Below are positions 11,986-22,052 of a stretch of DNA of 64,000 nucleotides, in pieces. The stretch lies in contig OX578152.1 of NCBI GenBank assembly GCA_951213105.1, positions 102,145,455 through 102,209,454 on the forward strand, in the 5' to 3' direction. The position numbers and the translations under genes were made by a program. Within the stretch, counting starts at the first letter, position 1. Every line of letters begins with the position of its first letter. Below the pieces are notes generated by a model. That model was not told the origin of the DNA and did no database searches. It saw nothing but the letters and a program-made list of their open reading frames with translations. This DNA is from Amaurobius ferox (Eukaryota; Arthropoda; Arachnida; Araneae; Amaurobiidae).

Positions 11986-12745
11986 TTCTTTTTTGTTCTG
12001 CTTTTGAATGATTGTTCTTTTTTCATATTTGAATAATTCTTTTCGTTTTATTCTTGAAGGATTTTCTGTTTTATATTTGAAAGATTATTTTGTTTCTTCA
12101 TTTGTATATGTTTGTGTTTTATTTTTTAAATATTAATTTTTTTATATTTAGAATGATTCATTTTGTTATTATACTGATTGATTCTTTTTCTTCTAATATT
12201 GATTGATTCATTTTGTCCTTATATTGATTGCTTCATTTTGCTATCATTTTGATTGATTCATTTGGTTTTCATTTTGATTGATTGATTTTGCTCTAATTTT
12301 CATTTATTCATTTTGTTCGTGTTTTGATTGATTCATTTTGTTCTTGTTTTGATTGATTCATTTTGTTCTTGTTTTGATTGATTCATTGTGTTCCATTTTG
12401 ATTGATGCATTTTGTTCCATTTTGATTGGTTCAGTTTTCTTTCATTCTGATTAATTCATTTTGTTCTTGTTTTGATCGATTCATTTTGTTCTTATTTTGT
12501 TTGATTCATTTTGTTCTTATTTTGATTCATTCATTTTGCTCGATTTTGATTGATTCATTTTGCTCTCATTTTGATTGATTCATATTGTTATCATTTTGAT
12601 TGATTCATATTGTTATAATTTTGATTGATTCATTTTGTTCTCATCTTGATTGATTCATTTTGTTCTTACTAATTTGAATGATCCATTTTGCTTTTAATTT
12701 GAATGATTCATTTTATTCTTATTTTCAAGGATTCATTTTGATAAG
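11986..12745 (+). repeat. 24-25-bp minisatellite (GATTGATTCATTTTGTTC type)
   Basis: About 30 units of a T-rich repeat with core GATTGATTCATTTTGTTC followed by 2-8 variable bases. Units near 12320-12380 are nearly identical; the edges are more diverged, as in an old array homogenised at its centre. Confidence 0.9.
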
Positions 12746-13166
12746 ACTATCAAGGTGTTGCACTTATTTGGGCTTCAGACTTATTGCACTGAGGAAGAAA
12801 ATCGAAATTATTTCCGAAACGTACGTATACAAATTTTTCTTTACTTGCGCTACAACTTGCGATATGAGCCAGTTTATAACTGCAAAAGTTACTCTTTTGA
12901 ATCACTTAGTTTCAGCTATAAATGAGTTAAATGTTTCAGAAAACAGATTTTGAGCTTTCTAAATGTATTTTCAAATATTTTTTGTGAACTTTGCTCAGCT
13001 ATACGATTTCACTGCATTCCATTCTTATGAATATTTCTTGTTATCGGCTTTCCCTCTGGATTAAACCAAATTTCTGAAGTTAAAGCTGATGATTTGAGAG
13101 AATCTGAGTTTTCTCATTGAAGTTCTGGAATTTTACCATTTGTTATGAGCGTATCTTGCTGCAATA
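12746..13166. other. AT-rich DNA; possible Penelope-type 3' motif
   Basis: The motif CACTGAGGAAG, a short stem, then CCGAAACGT lies at 12778-12822, like motifs near 32807 and 50202. The frame open through 12678-12953 runs out of the minisatellite and is not credible as a gene. Confidence 0.35.
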
Positions 13167-13938
13167 CAAAAAAATCTGATGTGGGAAGCACATGACTTCG
13201 CTTATATAATTCAATGAATTTACAAATTAACAGTTAAAAAAATGTTATTCTTATAGTAGATACTTATTAGGAGATATTCTTTCCATGATATTGAATTTTC
13301 TTCAATTACAACGATTGTAAGGTGAGTTACATAAGAATTGCTGAATTTTTTTCACACAAAATTATTTAGCTCTGGAGTCTGGAATACAAGTTATATGAAT
13401 GAAATATTCATTGATTTTGCATAGAGAATCAGATGATTTATATTTCGATACAGTTTTAAATATTTATGTATAATAAATTACTGTAGTACTGTGATAATGT
13501 AAAAAATATCACCACTGAATGAATCACATTTTAGAGATTTTTAACTGAAATTGCATTTCAGTCGGAAAGTGTTTCATAATCAATGCTTATGCATGATTGA
13601 TCTTTCTTGTTTTTAATTTATGGGAGTTTTTGATAAATTTATTTGAAAAATGTTGAATATCTCGAGAACGGTTCATGATAGCGTTCTAAAGTTTATGTTA
13701 ATCGTTTTCTGAGGAAAAATTACATAAGATATGTCTATTTGCGTAACTTTATTAAAGGTTTTAATTTTTTGATGATTTTTTCAAAATTTCACTCGAAAAT
13801 TTAGGGGGGTTCTGAACATTCGATTGTGTTTCATAGCAATAGGCTTCTAGAATTCACGGATTGTGATTTGTGAATTTTGTACCAAATGTATCAAATCGCT
13901 CTATTCGCTCATGAGATATCGTCTCCAAAGTCTCACTG

Positions 13939-13969
<31 letters not shown>

Positions 13970-14094
13970 CATCACTTCAAAAATGTTCGATTCGTGATCA
14001 GGGATGCTTGAAACGTGCTCTCCCGTCGAAAACACGAATTCGAATTTTCGACCCTGTCACAATACTTTCTTTATACATTATGTATATAAGGAAA
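13167..14094 (-). repeat. Family F1, minus strand, with its middle replaced by F2
   Basis: Read on the minus strand, 14094-13613 is the 5' half of F1 (hairpin end, 'CGAAAATTCGAATTCG', (GT)n, 'GAACCGTTCTCGAGATATT') and 13315-13167 is its 3' end ('CACATGACTT' then 'AATCTGATG'). Between them, about 330 bp of F1 are missing and 13316-13612 is an F2 fragment on the other strand. It faces the F1 copy at 14134 head to head. Confidence 0.85.
13316..13612 (+). repeat. Family F2, 3' fragment
   Basis: It matches the last 300 bp of the F2 copy at 23085-24420 ('AAATTATTTAGCTCTGGAGT', 'TGAATGAAATATTCATTGAT'). It ends exactly at the F2 terminus 'GATTGATCTTTCTTGTTTT'. Confidence 0.85.
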
Positions 14095-14133
14095 ATAATA
14101 CGCTATAACTTTGAGAGCCATTTATATTTACTC

Positions 14134-15075
14134 TCCTTATATACAATAATGTATAAGGAAAGTATTGTGACGGGGTCGAAAATTTGAATTCGAGTTTTCG
14201 ACGGGAGAGCACGTTTCAAGCATCCCTGATCACGAATCGAACATTTCTGAGGGGATGTCTATCTGTGTGCGTGTGTGTGTGTGTGTGACAGTGTGTCAGT
14301 GAGTCTATGGAAACGACAGCTGACGAATTAATGGACCGATTCGAACGAAATTTTGTACAAAAATTACAATCTCTGAATACTGCCTATTGTTTTTATACGC
14401 AATCGAATGTTCAGACCCCCCCCCCTCCACATAAATTTTCGAGTGAAGTTTCGAAAAAATCATCAAAAAATCAAAACCTCTAATAAGGTTACGCAAATAG
14501 ACATTTGTTATGTAATTTTTCATTAGAAAACGATTCACATAAATTTTAGAATGCTAACATGAACGTTCTCGAGATATTGCACACTTTTCAAAAAAATTAT
14601 CAAAAGAGTATATAAAATAAAAAAAAATATTTCCTATTGAGAAACATGTTCACTTTTCATATGTAATATTATGCGATAAATTGGGTGACATCCTTCTCGT
14701 GGATCTAGCTCGTTCCATTCACGAGAAAAGATACTTTGAGTAATACTTTTGTATTTGAACGCCAATAGTCATTTATCTGCTATAAGAATGAATTATTTCT
14801 CCGTCCATAACGCTTGGCGAGATTTTGGCGACGTATGTGGCGGAATGTCGCCAACTTGGCGATTTTTTTTTAATGTTTTCAAATCAAAGGAAATCTCGTC
14901 AAATGGATAAAAATGACGCTAAATCAATAAAAATAACAACTATTTGTCGAAAATTCAATATCTTGGAAAAATATAAGAATCTACTATAAGAATAACCTAT
15001 TTTGTTTTTACTGTAAAAGTAGTAAATACATTGCATTATATAGGGAAAGACATGTGCTGCCCACATCTGATTTTT
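14134..15075 (+). repeat. Family F1, near full length
   Basis: F1 reads: a 5' hairpin (TCCTTATA, loop, TATAAGGA); 'GGAAAGTATTGTGACGGGG'; CGAATTCG-rich palindromic DNA; a (GT)n segment; 'CAGTGAGTCT'; 'CGATTCGAACGAAATTT'; an 'ACCCCCC' block; 'GAACGTTCTCGAGATATTG'; 'GTGGATCTAGCTCGTTCC'; a GGCGA-rich block forming an internal hairpin; and a 3' end 'AAAGACATGTGCTGCCCACA'. I see no open frame of note. In this copy the CT/GT repeats and poly(C) at 14409-14419 are expanded. The type of transposon is unknown. Confidence 0.9.
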
Positions 15076-15985
15076 ATGAAAGTATTCAATACTTTTATTT
15101 GTTTCCTTTGGAACTTTATGACGATTGCGGAACATTTGGAAAAAAAAACATAAATTCGAGATTGTTTTAAAGATGCCTGCTTGCATCCCAGTCTACAATA
15201 AATATTGGCGTTGTATAAGCTCAAAATATAATAAGTTACTCATTTTTAATTGAAAATAGGTTAAAATATATTTTCTACAAAAAACACTTTATCATCCTTA
15301 AAGGCTAAATTTCTAAATAATTCACTCTATACAATATTCATGTTATACCAAATTCTCAAATATTGGATTTTCACCGCATCGTATTTCTTTCATGTTTACT
15401 ATAACTGGTTTTCCACATGGATTTCGTCAAATGTCTAAAGTCAGTACTTTGCACAATCCTAGAAAACAAACACTTTCCAACGTATCACTCTAAGTAAACA
15501 TTTTGTATCATCCTTTCTAATATAAAACTGGCGCATTGCTTTTAGGAAAGAATCTAAAAGGTTTTCCTTTTATTCTATTTCCCTTCCTTTTGGTATTTCA
15601 TAACATGCGGAGAAAAAGAACATATTCAAAATCTTATCTGAAAGGTGAGTTGCTATTTATAATCGTAAAAGAATTGTAGCACAGCACGAGTAAATATATC
15701 CGTTTGTGTAAAGTTTATATGTCACAAATGCATTGTAAATCTTGTGGCATGTGAGTCTTAAGTAGAAATATTTTAAAACCTTTTCTGGTAGAATTGTTTC
15801 AGAAATTCTAGGAACAGGGATGGATTAGCAATTTTTTTTTTTGGGGGGGGGGGAGATACTCTAAACCATTTTAGGGGAGGAGGGTTATGTTGTTATTATT
15901 ATTTTCAGCGGACACCCTGAAAATGTCTTTTGGATTTCCTTACTGAAAAGAAAAATATCTTAAATGTCTCTTGTTTTCTTGTAGG
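15076..15985. other. AT-rich DNA with dispersed-repeat pieces
   Basis: The segment at 15470-15660 is similar to 11600-11830. There is a poly(T)/poly(G) tract at 15831-15853. No gene is visible. Confidence 0.5.
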
Positions 15986-15987
15986 AA

Positions 15988-16100
15988 ACTAGGGGGTTCC
16001 GCCTCCTGCTCGTCACTCCTCGCCAACCCCCATAAGTCGCTTCGCGAGTCAGGAGGCTTCGTTTTCAACTCGCAGAGCTCATTTTATGCATTGTTTATAG
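15988..16100 (+). repeat. 5' fragment of family F4
   Basis: A GC-rich block runs from GGGGGTTCCGCCTCCTGCTC through 'CGCTTCGCGAGTCAGGAGGC' to 'GCAGAGCTC'. It matches the head of the F4 copy at 27112. The body that follows there is absent here. Confidence 0.7.
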
Positions 16101-16164
16101 AATACTACAGGTTTGCCTCTCTCTGTTCTTCTTCCTTTTGGAAACCCTCTTAAATTCTAAAGTT

Positions 16165-16197
16165 ATTTAAAATAAATAAATAAATAAATAAATAAAT
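16165..16197. repeat. (AAAT)n microsatellite
   Basis: About eight tetranucleotide units. Confidence 0.95.
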
Positions 16198-16541
16198 TTT
16201 TAATTTTTATTCCAAAAATTTTTGTTCACTTCCTAAGACTCGGAGATGCTTAAATCATCCGAGCAAACTTTATGCTTTATTAAACTCTCTTTTCGTAGCA
16301 AACCTTTCGTTCGATTTTTCACACTTTTAGCCAGGGGATTAAAGTCCGGTAACACAACCCGGTTAAGGCACCCCTTTAAAATAATGTACCTTGAGCCTTG
16401 ACTACAGGTTGGTCCATCCGGGGAGACGGGATCAGTCCACTGAAAGGGGAAAAAGGTTGTGACGTCAAAGTGGCTGAAGGCTGCTTCCTTGCTTTCTTTC
16501 ACGTGGATCTTTTGTGACCGATAATAAGTGTAAACCATTTG

Positions 16542-17046
16542 TAAATCAACGTAACAGAGTGTGTAAAAACACATATCACTACTCCTTGTTTAAAAGGATT
16601 ATTCCTTAAAAAAAAAAACAATACCACAACAGAAGTTTCAACTGCAATAAATTCAGAAAACAATTTAATTGAAGAATTTGCTATTGGAGAATGCAGTGAT
16701 TTTAATCTAAATTATTCATTTGTTCATGAACAATGTTCTTCGGAGAAAAATACTGAGGAGAATGTTATAGAGAATACTGCTGGATATTTGTCCTTTAAAA
16801 CAAAAGAACCGTTATCTAAAAATAAAGACAATGAATTTGGGGGAAAATCTTGGATTACATGCTTCAATAGAGGAGGACTTGCAATGTCCTCGAATACTTG
16901 GGTAAAGACAGTCAAAAAATTTTAAATAGCATTTTACAATATTCACGAAAATGAGCTGAATAGTCAACCCAAAATAATTCATAAATTCATTTATATTCAA
17001 GATTTAGAATCTTTAGTTGCTTTTCTTATCTTAATAAAAAGTTATT
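16542..17046 (+). pseudogene. P-element/THAP9-type transposase C-terminal remnant
   Basis: One frame is open from 16542 to a single stop (TAA at 16923-16925), then stays open to 17046. The product has the order seen in P-element transposases: an 'ENVIE..AGYLSFK' segment (about 16765-16800), then 'SWITCFNRGGL' (about 16849-16881), then 'W...VKKF', and after the stop 'FYNIHENELNSQPKIIHKF', like the 'F...H...N....P.II..F' of the family. The THAP DNA-binding domain and the catalytic N-terminal part are missing, so this is an internally deleted, dead copy just inside the left terminal repeat. There is no ATG near the start of the frame. hAT-type transposases are the alternative, but the Arg-Gly-Gly-Leu segment favours P. 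Confidence 0.55.
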
Positions 17047-17454
17047 GAAACATGCTAATGATAAAAAAGTTAGCGAAAAAATGCTCAATGTTTAAAAAAA
17101 ACAGTATTTCTACAAAAACATTTTTGCTTTAATTTTTATTGAAAAAATAAATAAATAAAAAAAATAAATAAAAATCTTTGGCAATCAAATTCTTAAATTC
17201 GTGATAACTAATTCCCATTTTACCTTTCTTAATCTATATTATGCAATTGTATTGAGTTCTTAACACTTTCAGAGATTGATATTTTAATGAAAAATTATTA
17301 TTTCCATAAACATATTTTAAATGCTCTCAAATAGCGAACTATATCTTTGTATTAAGTATTATTTAATAGATTTAAAAATTATTATTTTATTTTTAAACGT
17401 TGATCTAAAATTTGAATAAATAAACTGGCTAAATTGCTTTCAGAAACATAAATT

Positions 17455-17660
17455 AAGATACAAATTTGTTTAAATGTAAATGTGCTAAATATTCGTATAA
17501 ATGTAAATTAAACTAAATGTTTGTATAAACGTCAATTGAGCTAAACATCTGTATAAATATAAATTGAGCTAAATATTTGTAAAATTGTAAATTTGGCTAA
17601 ATATTTATATAAATGTAAACTGAGCTAAATATTTGCACAAATATATACTAAGTAAAATAT
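17455..17660 (+). repeat. 28-bp minisatellite
   Basis: About seven units of a 28-base repeat with core GAGCTAAATATTTGTATAAA, each several per cent different. It lies inside the P-like element. Confidence 0.85.
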
Positions 17661-18009
17661 TTGAATAACCTTATATGTTTGTAAAAATTTCTTTATTTGT
17701 ATTTACATGTGAAATGGATATTTTAATAAAACCGTGTTATTTAATTATAAAATAATTAAATGGTATTTGTATTTAATGTTCTCTAATGTCGCTAATGTTC
17801 AGAATAAAAACATTTACACTAATAACAGTAGAACAATTCGGAAACAGCTAAAAATAAGTTTGGATTTTAAAACTTTAAAATAGATACCATTGATTAGCAT
17901 ATGGAAGCGCACGGTTTCCAGCAACTTTGACGTCATCGTTCTGCGTTTCCTCCAGCCAATACCGTGAGACTAGCGGATGGACCAATCAGTAGTATCTATC
18001 AACCTTGAT

Positions 18010-18520
18010 TTTATGAGCTTTTTCAAGCCAAACTAAAGTTTAAATCGGTAAATGTTTTATTTCATTGTATTACCCTATTATTTCTCTACAAATGTACCAA
18101 ATTTCACATATTTGTATGCTATAGCTTTTGTGGTATGAGACAGAGAAAATTGATAGACGTGCCGATACTAAAGAACACTTTTCACTTCAGAAGTGCATAA
18201 AAAGTAAAATATCTTAGAAATTATATCAAAATTAAAAAAAAAATTCGCCATCCTGCAAAAATTAAGCTATGTAGGTACCTGTCTGCAAGAATTCGTGGTC
18301 ATGCTATTATTAGTTTATCCAGGACGCAAACTCGCAGCTCAGATATTTTGACAATAAATATTTCTTAAACTGAAATAGATATCGAAAAACGGTTTATTTC
18401 AGCGTATTTTCCAAAGTTTTCTCTATAAGTGCTCCAAATTATATATTTTGTACGCTATGATTTATGCGGTACGAAGCTGATAAACTTGAGGAACGGGAGA
18501 TTTGTCAGGTTTCTAAGCCA
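18010..18520 (+). repeat. Family F4 body (internally dimeric)
   Basis: It aligns along about 490 bp with 27225-27712 ('CTATGTAGGTACCTG', 'CGCAGCTCA', 'TATCCAGGACGC'). Within it, two diverged half-units share 'GGTTTATTTC', 'TTTCTCTA' and 'TATGCTATAG'-like blocks about 350 bp apart. I see no coding. Confidence 0.8.
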
Positions 18521-19507
18521 ACAAACCTCTTAACAAGAGCTTAAAATAACTTTTGTTGCAATAACTTTTATCCGATCGGGTATAGTCACATTACCATAGA
18601 TAGACATTATGTGTATACTATGACCCTTTCCTTACAAAGTTATTGAAGACTTTCTTAGGAACTCTATACACATTATTTACCAATTACTTTACTTACTAAC
18701 TTGTTAAGCATTGAGAAAGAGAACTTTCACGGTAAGAAATGTACAACATAATAATAAACTGCTTGACTAAAGATGAAAGTAGTTAATTAAGAACAAAATC
18801 GAATTTAACCTTAAGGAGAAAAATAGAAAAAATTAAGCTCTCTGAGGAAGCATTACTTTACTTTTCTCATAACTTAAAAAAATATCATGAAAATTCTAAC
18901 TATTTCCCAAGTGAATTCCACGGAGAGCTTTTTAAATATGCCCCGAAGAGAAGTTGTCGAGGTGTCTTGCAGGATGTTTTCCTTCCGAAAACAAATCCCG
19001 TATGAATGGGAAAAGTATTTAAATAGTTTCATTAATCAAAAATACGCCTGGGTGTTCTTAGACTGAAACTTGTTTTCTTGAATTTTCTAGACTAGAAAAA
19101 AAAAGTTTATTTTAAACTTGAGTGTTGTTATAATATATATTAATTTATTTGGGACTTAAATTCTTATTTCTTTTGAAACTATTGTTATGAATGTAGTTTT
19201 AGGGATGGTAATCCCAGGTTCTCGAATTCTAAAATCCTGGGTTTCAGACTTAAAAATAGGCTGTGGCTGCTGTCCTATGGAGTTGCAATGCTGTTGCGTG
19301 AATAATATCTTTCGTTGTAGATTGTTTATCCTCTTTGACATTTTCAAAACAGTTAAATATTTTGAAACATTAAAATATCGAAATTAGAATCACTTTTTGG
19401 AATTAGTTCAAAATATTGAAATATCGAAATTATTACCACTGTAAGTGGTTAATTATTACCACTGAACACTGTAAATTATTACCACTGTAGTCTCATAAAT
19501 CCAATTA
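18521..19507. other. No recognisable gene
   Basis: AT-rich DNA. Overlapping 63-66-codon open frames at 19156-19387 on both strands show nothing I recognise. Near 19430-19490 there is a small tandem repeat of 'attattaccactg'. Confidence 0.5.
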
Positions 19508-19509
19508 TA

Positions 19510-20171
19510 CAGGGTGATTAAAAAAATATGGGCAAAAATTTACGATGTGATAGTACACACCAAACCAAGTATTTTTCGTCATAGTTTTCCGGGTCTGAAA
19601 TGAAACGTATAGGTACCGGTGGGCGATTAAGGATGAAATCGATGAGGTGAGGCAAAAACACAAAAATGACTTAGAAGTTATAAATGACATTTAATAAACA
19701 TTGATTGCAGCAATGGCTCAAAAGAGTGACCACCAACCTGAATGCGTGTCTCACAGCGGCGATGGAGGGATTGGCGAACTCTCTCGAACAGACCAGTTAT
19801 GTCGCGCACTTCAACAGCAGCGCCCGATATTCTAGACTAGTTCCTTTTCAGATTCAAGGGAGAGTGTCACATACGAGACTCTTGACATACCCCTACAAGA
19901 AGTAGATCCATAGATGAAATACATATCGACTTTTGCTCTATTTGTAAATTCCTTCATCGTCTCTAAAGTTGGAGCTGGGAATAACTGCTGTACATTGATA
20001 AGGCCGTACATTCGGTGTTACAAACATTTGCATATGGGTTCTTCTTCTTTTTCTTCTTCTTCGCCAGATGAAATTTGTATATGGGGTTTTCTTCTTCAAC
20101 GAGAAAATAACAACCAGAATGACGCGTTTAAGTTTGCGGAGCGGCCAATTCTTATCGAGTAAGCACCCTGT
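19510..20171 (-). mobile_element. Non-autonomous mariner-type element (DUF4817 group), 662 bp
   Basis: The termini are CAGGGTGATTAAA on the left and its approximate complement AGTAAGCACCCTG on the right. Each is flanked by TA (19508-19509 and 20172-20173), the Tc1/mariner target duplication. The inside is an internal deletion of a transposase gene on the minus strand. A (TTC)n-rich patch lies at 20040-20065. Confidence 0.8.
19678..19957 (-). pseudogene. Fused ends of a DUF4817/DDE_3 transposase
   Basis: From an ATG at 19955-19957 the minus strand gives 'MKEFTNRAKVDMYFIYG', the usual start of arthropod transposases with the N-terminal DUF4817 helix-turn-helix. After a stop and a frame change it gives 'LFERVRQSLHRRC' and 'IQVGGHSFEPLL', the usual C-terminus of the same proteins. 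Everything between, including the three catalytic acidic residues, is deleted. It cannot encode an enzyme; the copy would depend on a transposase supplied elsewhere. The family assignment is from memory of these end motifs. Confidence 0.7.
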
Positions 20172-20173
20172 AA

Positions 20174-20646
20174 TGCCTTTACTTTTCCTTTCCGACACGG
20201 TAAACTATGACTAAAAATGCTTTGTTAGGTGTATACATACTACCACCTCGTAAAGTTTGTCCCATCTTTTTTGAATCATTTGTAGATTTCAAAAGACTAC
20301 AAATAATCTACTGTAGTTCATAGCATCTGTTTCTAGACTTTCAGATATAAGCATTACGAATCGGAAATTTTTCTTGAACTTGACTTTTTCTTGAACTGAC
20401 TTTTCTTCTTGAACTTGATAGGACGATTCCTAGAAAATTCTTTGTAATTAAAAAAAAAATTTCTAGAACCAAGATTTCGGTATGAGCATTACATTTTTGT
20501 TCTTTGATCATATATATATCTTTTATAGAAGATATTTCAAGTGAAATTAAGCCAAGGGAGGCAAAATCTCGTTCGGACAAAAGCTTTTTAGTTTTTTGAA
20601 GAAAGAAATGTTCAAAACACTAATAAATCGAAATTATTTCTATATA
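20174..20646. other. No recognisable gene
   Basis: AT-rich, with a local repeat of 'ttcttgaacttgactt' near 20375-20420. Confidence 0.5.
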
Positions 20647-20648
20647 TA

Positions 20649-22050
20649 CACTCATTGCCATAAAAATTTTCGCACTAAGGAAGATTTGTCACAATCGAAC
20701 GAAATTTTATATATGTGAGTGCAACGTTGATATAAGTAAGTGATTACAAAATCAAAGCAAAAGGATAATTTATTACTAGAAAAACTACAAATGAATGGAG
20801 GCTCTAGTACCCTGTTGGGCCACCTCTAGCGTGAATACACGATGCAATACGGGCAGGCATTAAGGAATACAGGTTCCGTATGGTATCCTGCGTCATCTCA
20901 TTCCACAGTTGTTGTAAGCGTGTCTCTAGTTCGACTAAATTCATAGGCTGTCCAACTTGCCGTCCGAAATGATCCCAGACATGCTCGATCGGGGACAAAT
21001 CTGGGGATCGGGCAGGCCAGGGATGGGCTGTAATGTGACGGATGCATTCTTGTGACACCCTTGCTGTGTGTGGCCGAGCATTGTCCTGTTGAAAAATGCC
21101 TCCTGGGGCCCCTGCCATGAGTGGCAACACATGTGACTGAAGGATGTCACGAACGTACTGCTAGGCTGTCATGGTTACGTGGAACAATATTAGATGTGAC
21201 CGGGTGTCGTATGCGACGGCACCCATTCCATCACACCAGCTGTGGGAGCGATGTGCCGCTGTAAAGCAAAGGCAGGATTGAGGCATTCACCACAGGGCTT
21301 CCACACGGTTGTCATCACAGCCCAAATTGAATCTCGATTAGTCGCTGAAGACGACCTGGTTCCATTCAGTTGCGGCCCAATCCCGTGGAGTGCGATACAA
21401 CTCCAAACGGAGGCGATACGGGTGGGTGTCATTGGCAGCGCGCGTAATGGGCGCCGCGATACCAAATGTCCTTCAGATAGGTGCCTCGCGATGGTACGAA
21501 CAGGCACAGGGGTGCGTAGTGAAGGTGCTACCTGTGTCCAGATGGCGGACAATGATACAGTTGGCGCTATGCGTATGAATCGGGTGATGTGACTGTCTTC
21601 TCGGCTTTTGATCTGCCGAGGACGTCCTCAGCCTGATCGCCGTGTATGCAACATCACTGTCGTCTACTGGTCCCAACACTTCCTCACAGAGTCAGAACGG
21701 CCTAAGTGGCGGGCTACTGGCCGAACTGACCACCCTGCTTCCATCATCCCGATGATTTTTTTTCCTCTCGAACACCGACAGCTGCCTATATTGTCGTCAA
21801 TGGCGGCGTAACGGCATCCCTAATGAAAAAGCGTCCCTCTGCAACAGATTAAGTACAGGCAAAAACCCTCTGCGTACTTTTTTTTTCTGTGCCAAGAAGA
21901 ACGAAGTTCAACGTCCTCTGACATTACGCAATGCGCGATTAAGCTGTATTTCTAATCATTTGCATATCTGCCTGGCACGTACCTTCATGCCAAGTTTCGT
22001 TACGATCCCACAATTACATCTTGGTGTGCAAATTTTTACGGCAACGAGTG
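20649..22050 (-). mobile_element. Tc1 element, full length but inactive, 1402 bp
   Basis: The inverted termini begin CACTCATTGCC (left) and CACTCGTTGCC (right, as complement). Imperfect similarity continues for 60-100 bases ('CGAACGAAATTTTA' against 'CGTAACGAAACTTGG'). TA dinucleotides flank both ends (20647-20648, 22051-22052). The transposase gene fills most of the inside. Confidence 0.92.
20804..21817 (-). pseudogene. Tc1 transposase (DDE type), broken
   Basis: The start at 21815-21817 gives 'MPLRRH' and then a stop at codon 7. After a frame change the helix-turn-helix region reads 'IIGMMEAGWS' and 'VARHLGRSD'. Further on, 'VVFSD' holds the first catalytic Asp and is followed at once by a stop in place of the usual Glu. 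Next come 'LNPAFALQRHIAPTAGVMEW', 'GGIFQQDNARPHTA' with the second Asp, and 'WPARSPDLSPIEHVWD' with the Glu of DD34E. It ends 'CIHARGGPTGY'. Length (about 338 codons) is normal for Tc1. Several stops and frameshifts in the N-terminal two thirds kill it; the last 108 codons are intact. Confidence 0.93.
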
Positions 22051-22052
22051 TA

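Larger units (their letters stand above)
16402..17992 (+). mobile_element. P-element-like DNA transposon, decayed
   Basis: The left end (CTACAGGTTGGTCCATCCG at 16402) and the right end (its reverse complement with a few changes, ending 17992) are inverted repeats. The similarity reappears 55-70 bases further in, at the TGACGTCAAAGT block (16460-16471) and its complement (17924-17935), followed by 'GCTTCC'-like DNA. The ends are therefore long imperfect inverted repeats of about 90 bp. Between them is a remnant of a P-type transposase. A 28-bp minisatellite lies at 17455-17660. I see no certain 8-bp target duplication, which fits an old insertion. The assignment rests on the coding remnant. 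Confidence 0.6.

Noticed and set aside
13167..15075. F1 as a Helitron
   Set aside because: A terminal hairpin is present, but there is no CTRR terminus, no clear 5' TC, and A-T target preference was not demonstrable.
16233..16574. 113-codon minus-strand open frame as a gene
   Set aside because: It lies across the left terminal repeat of the P-like element, antisense to the relic, with no known motif.
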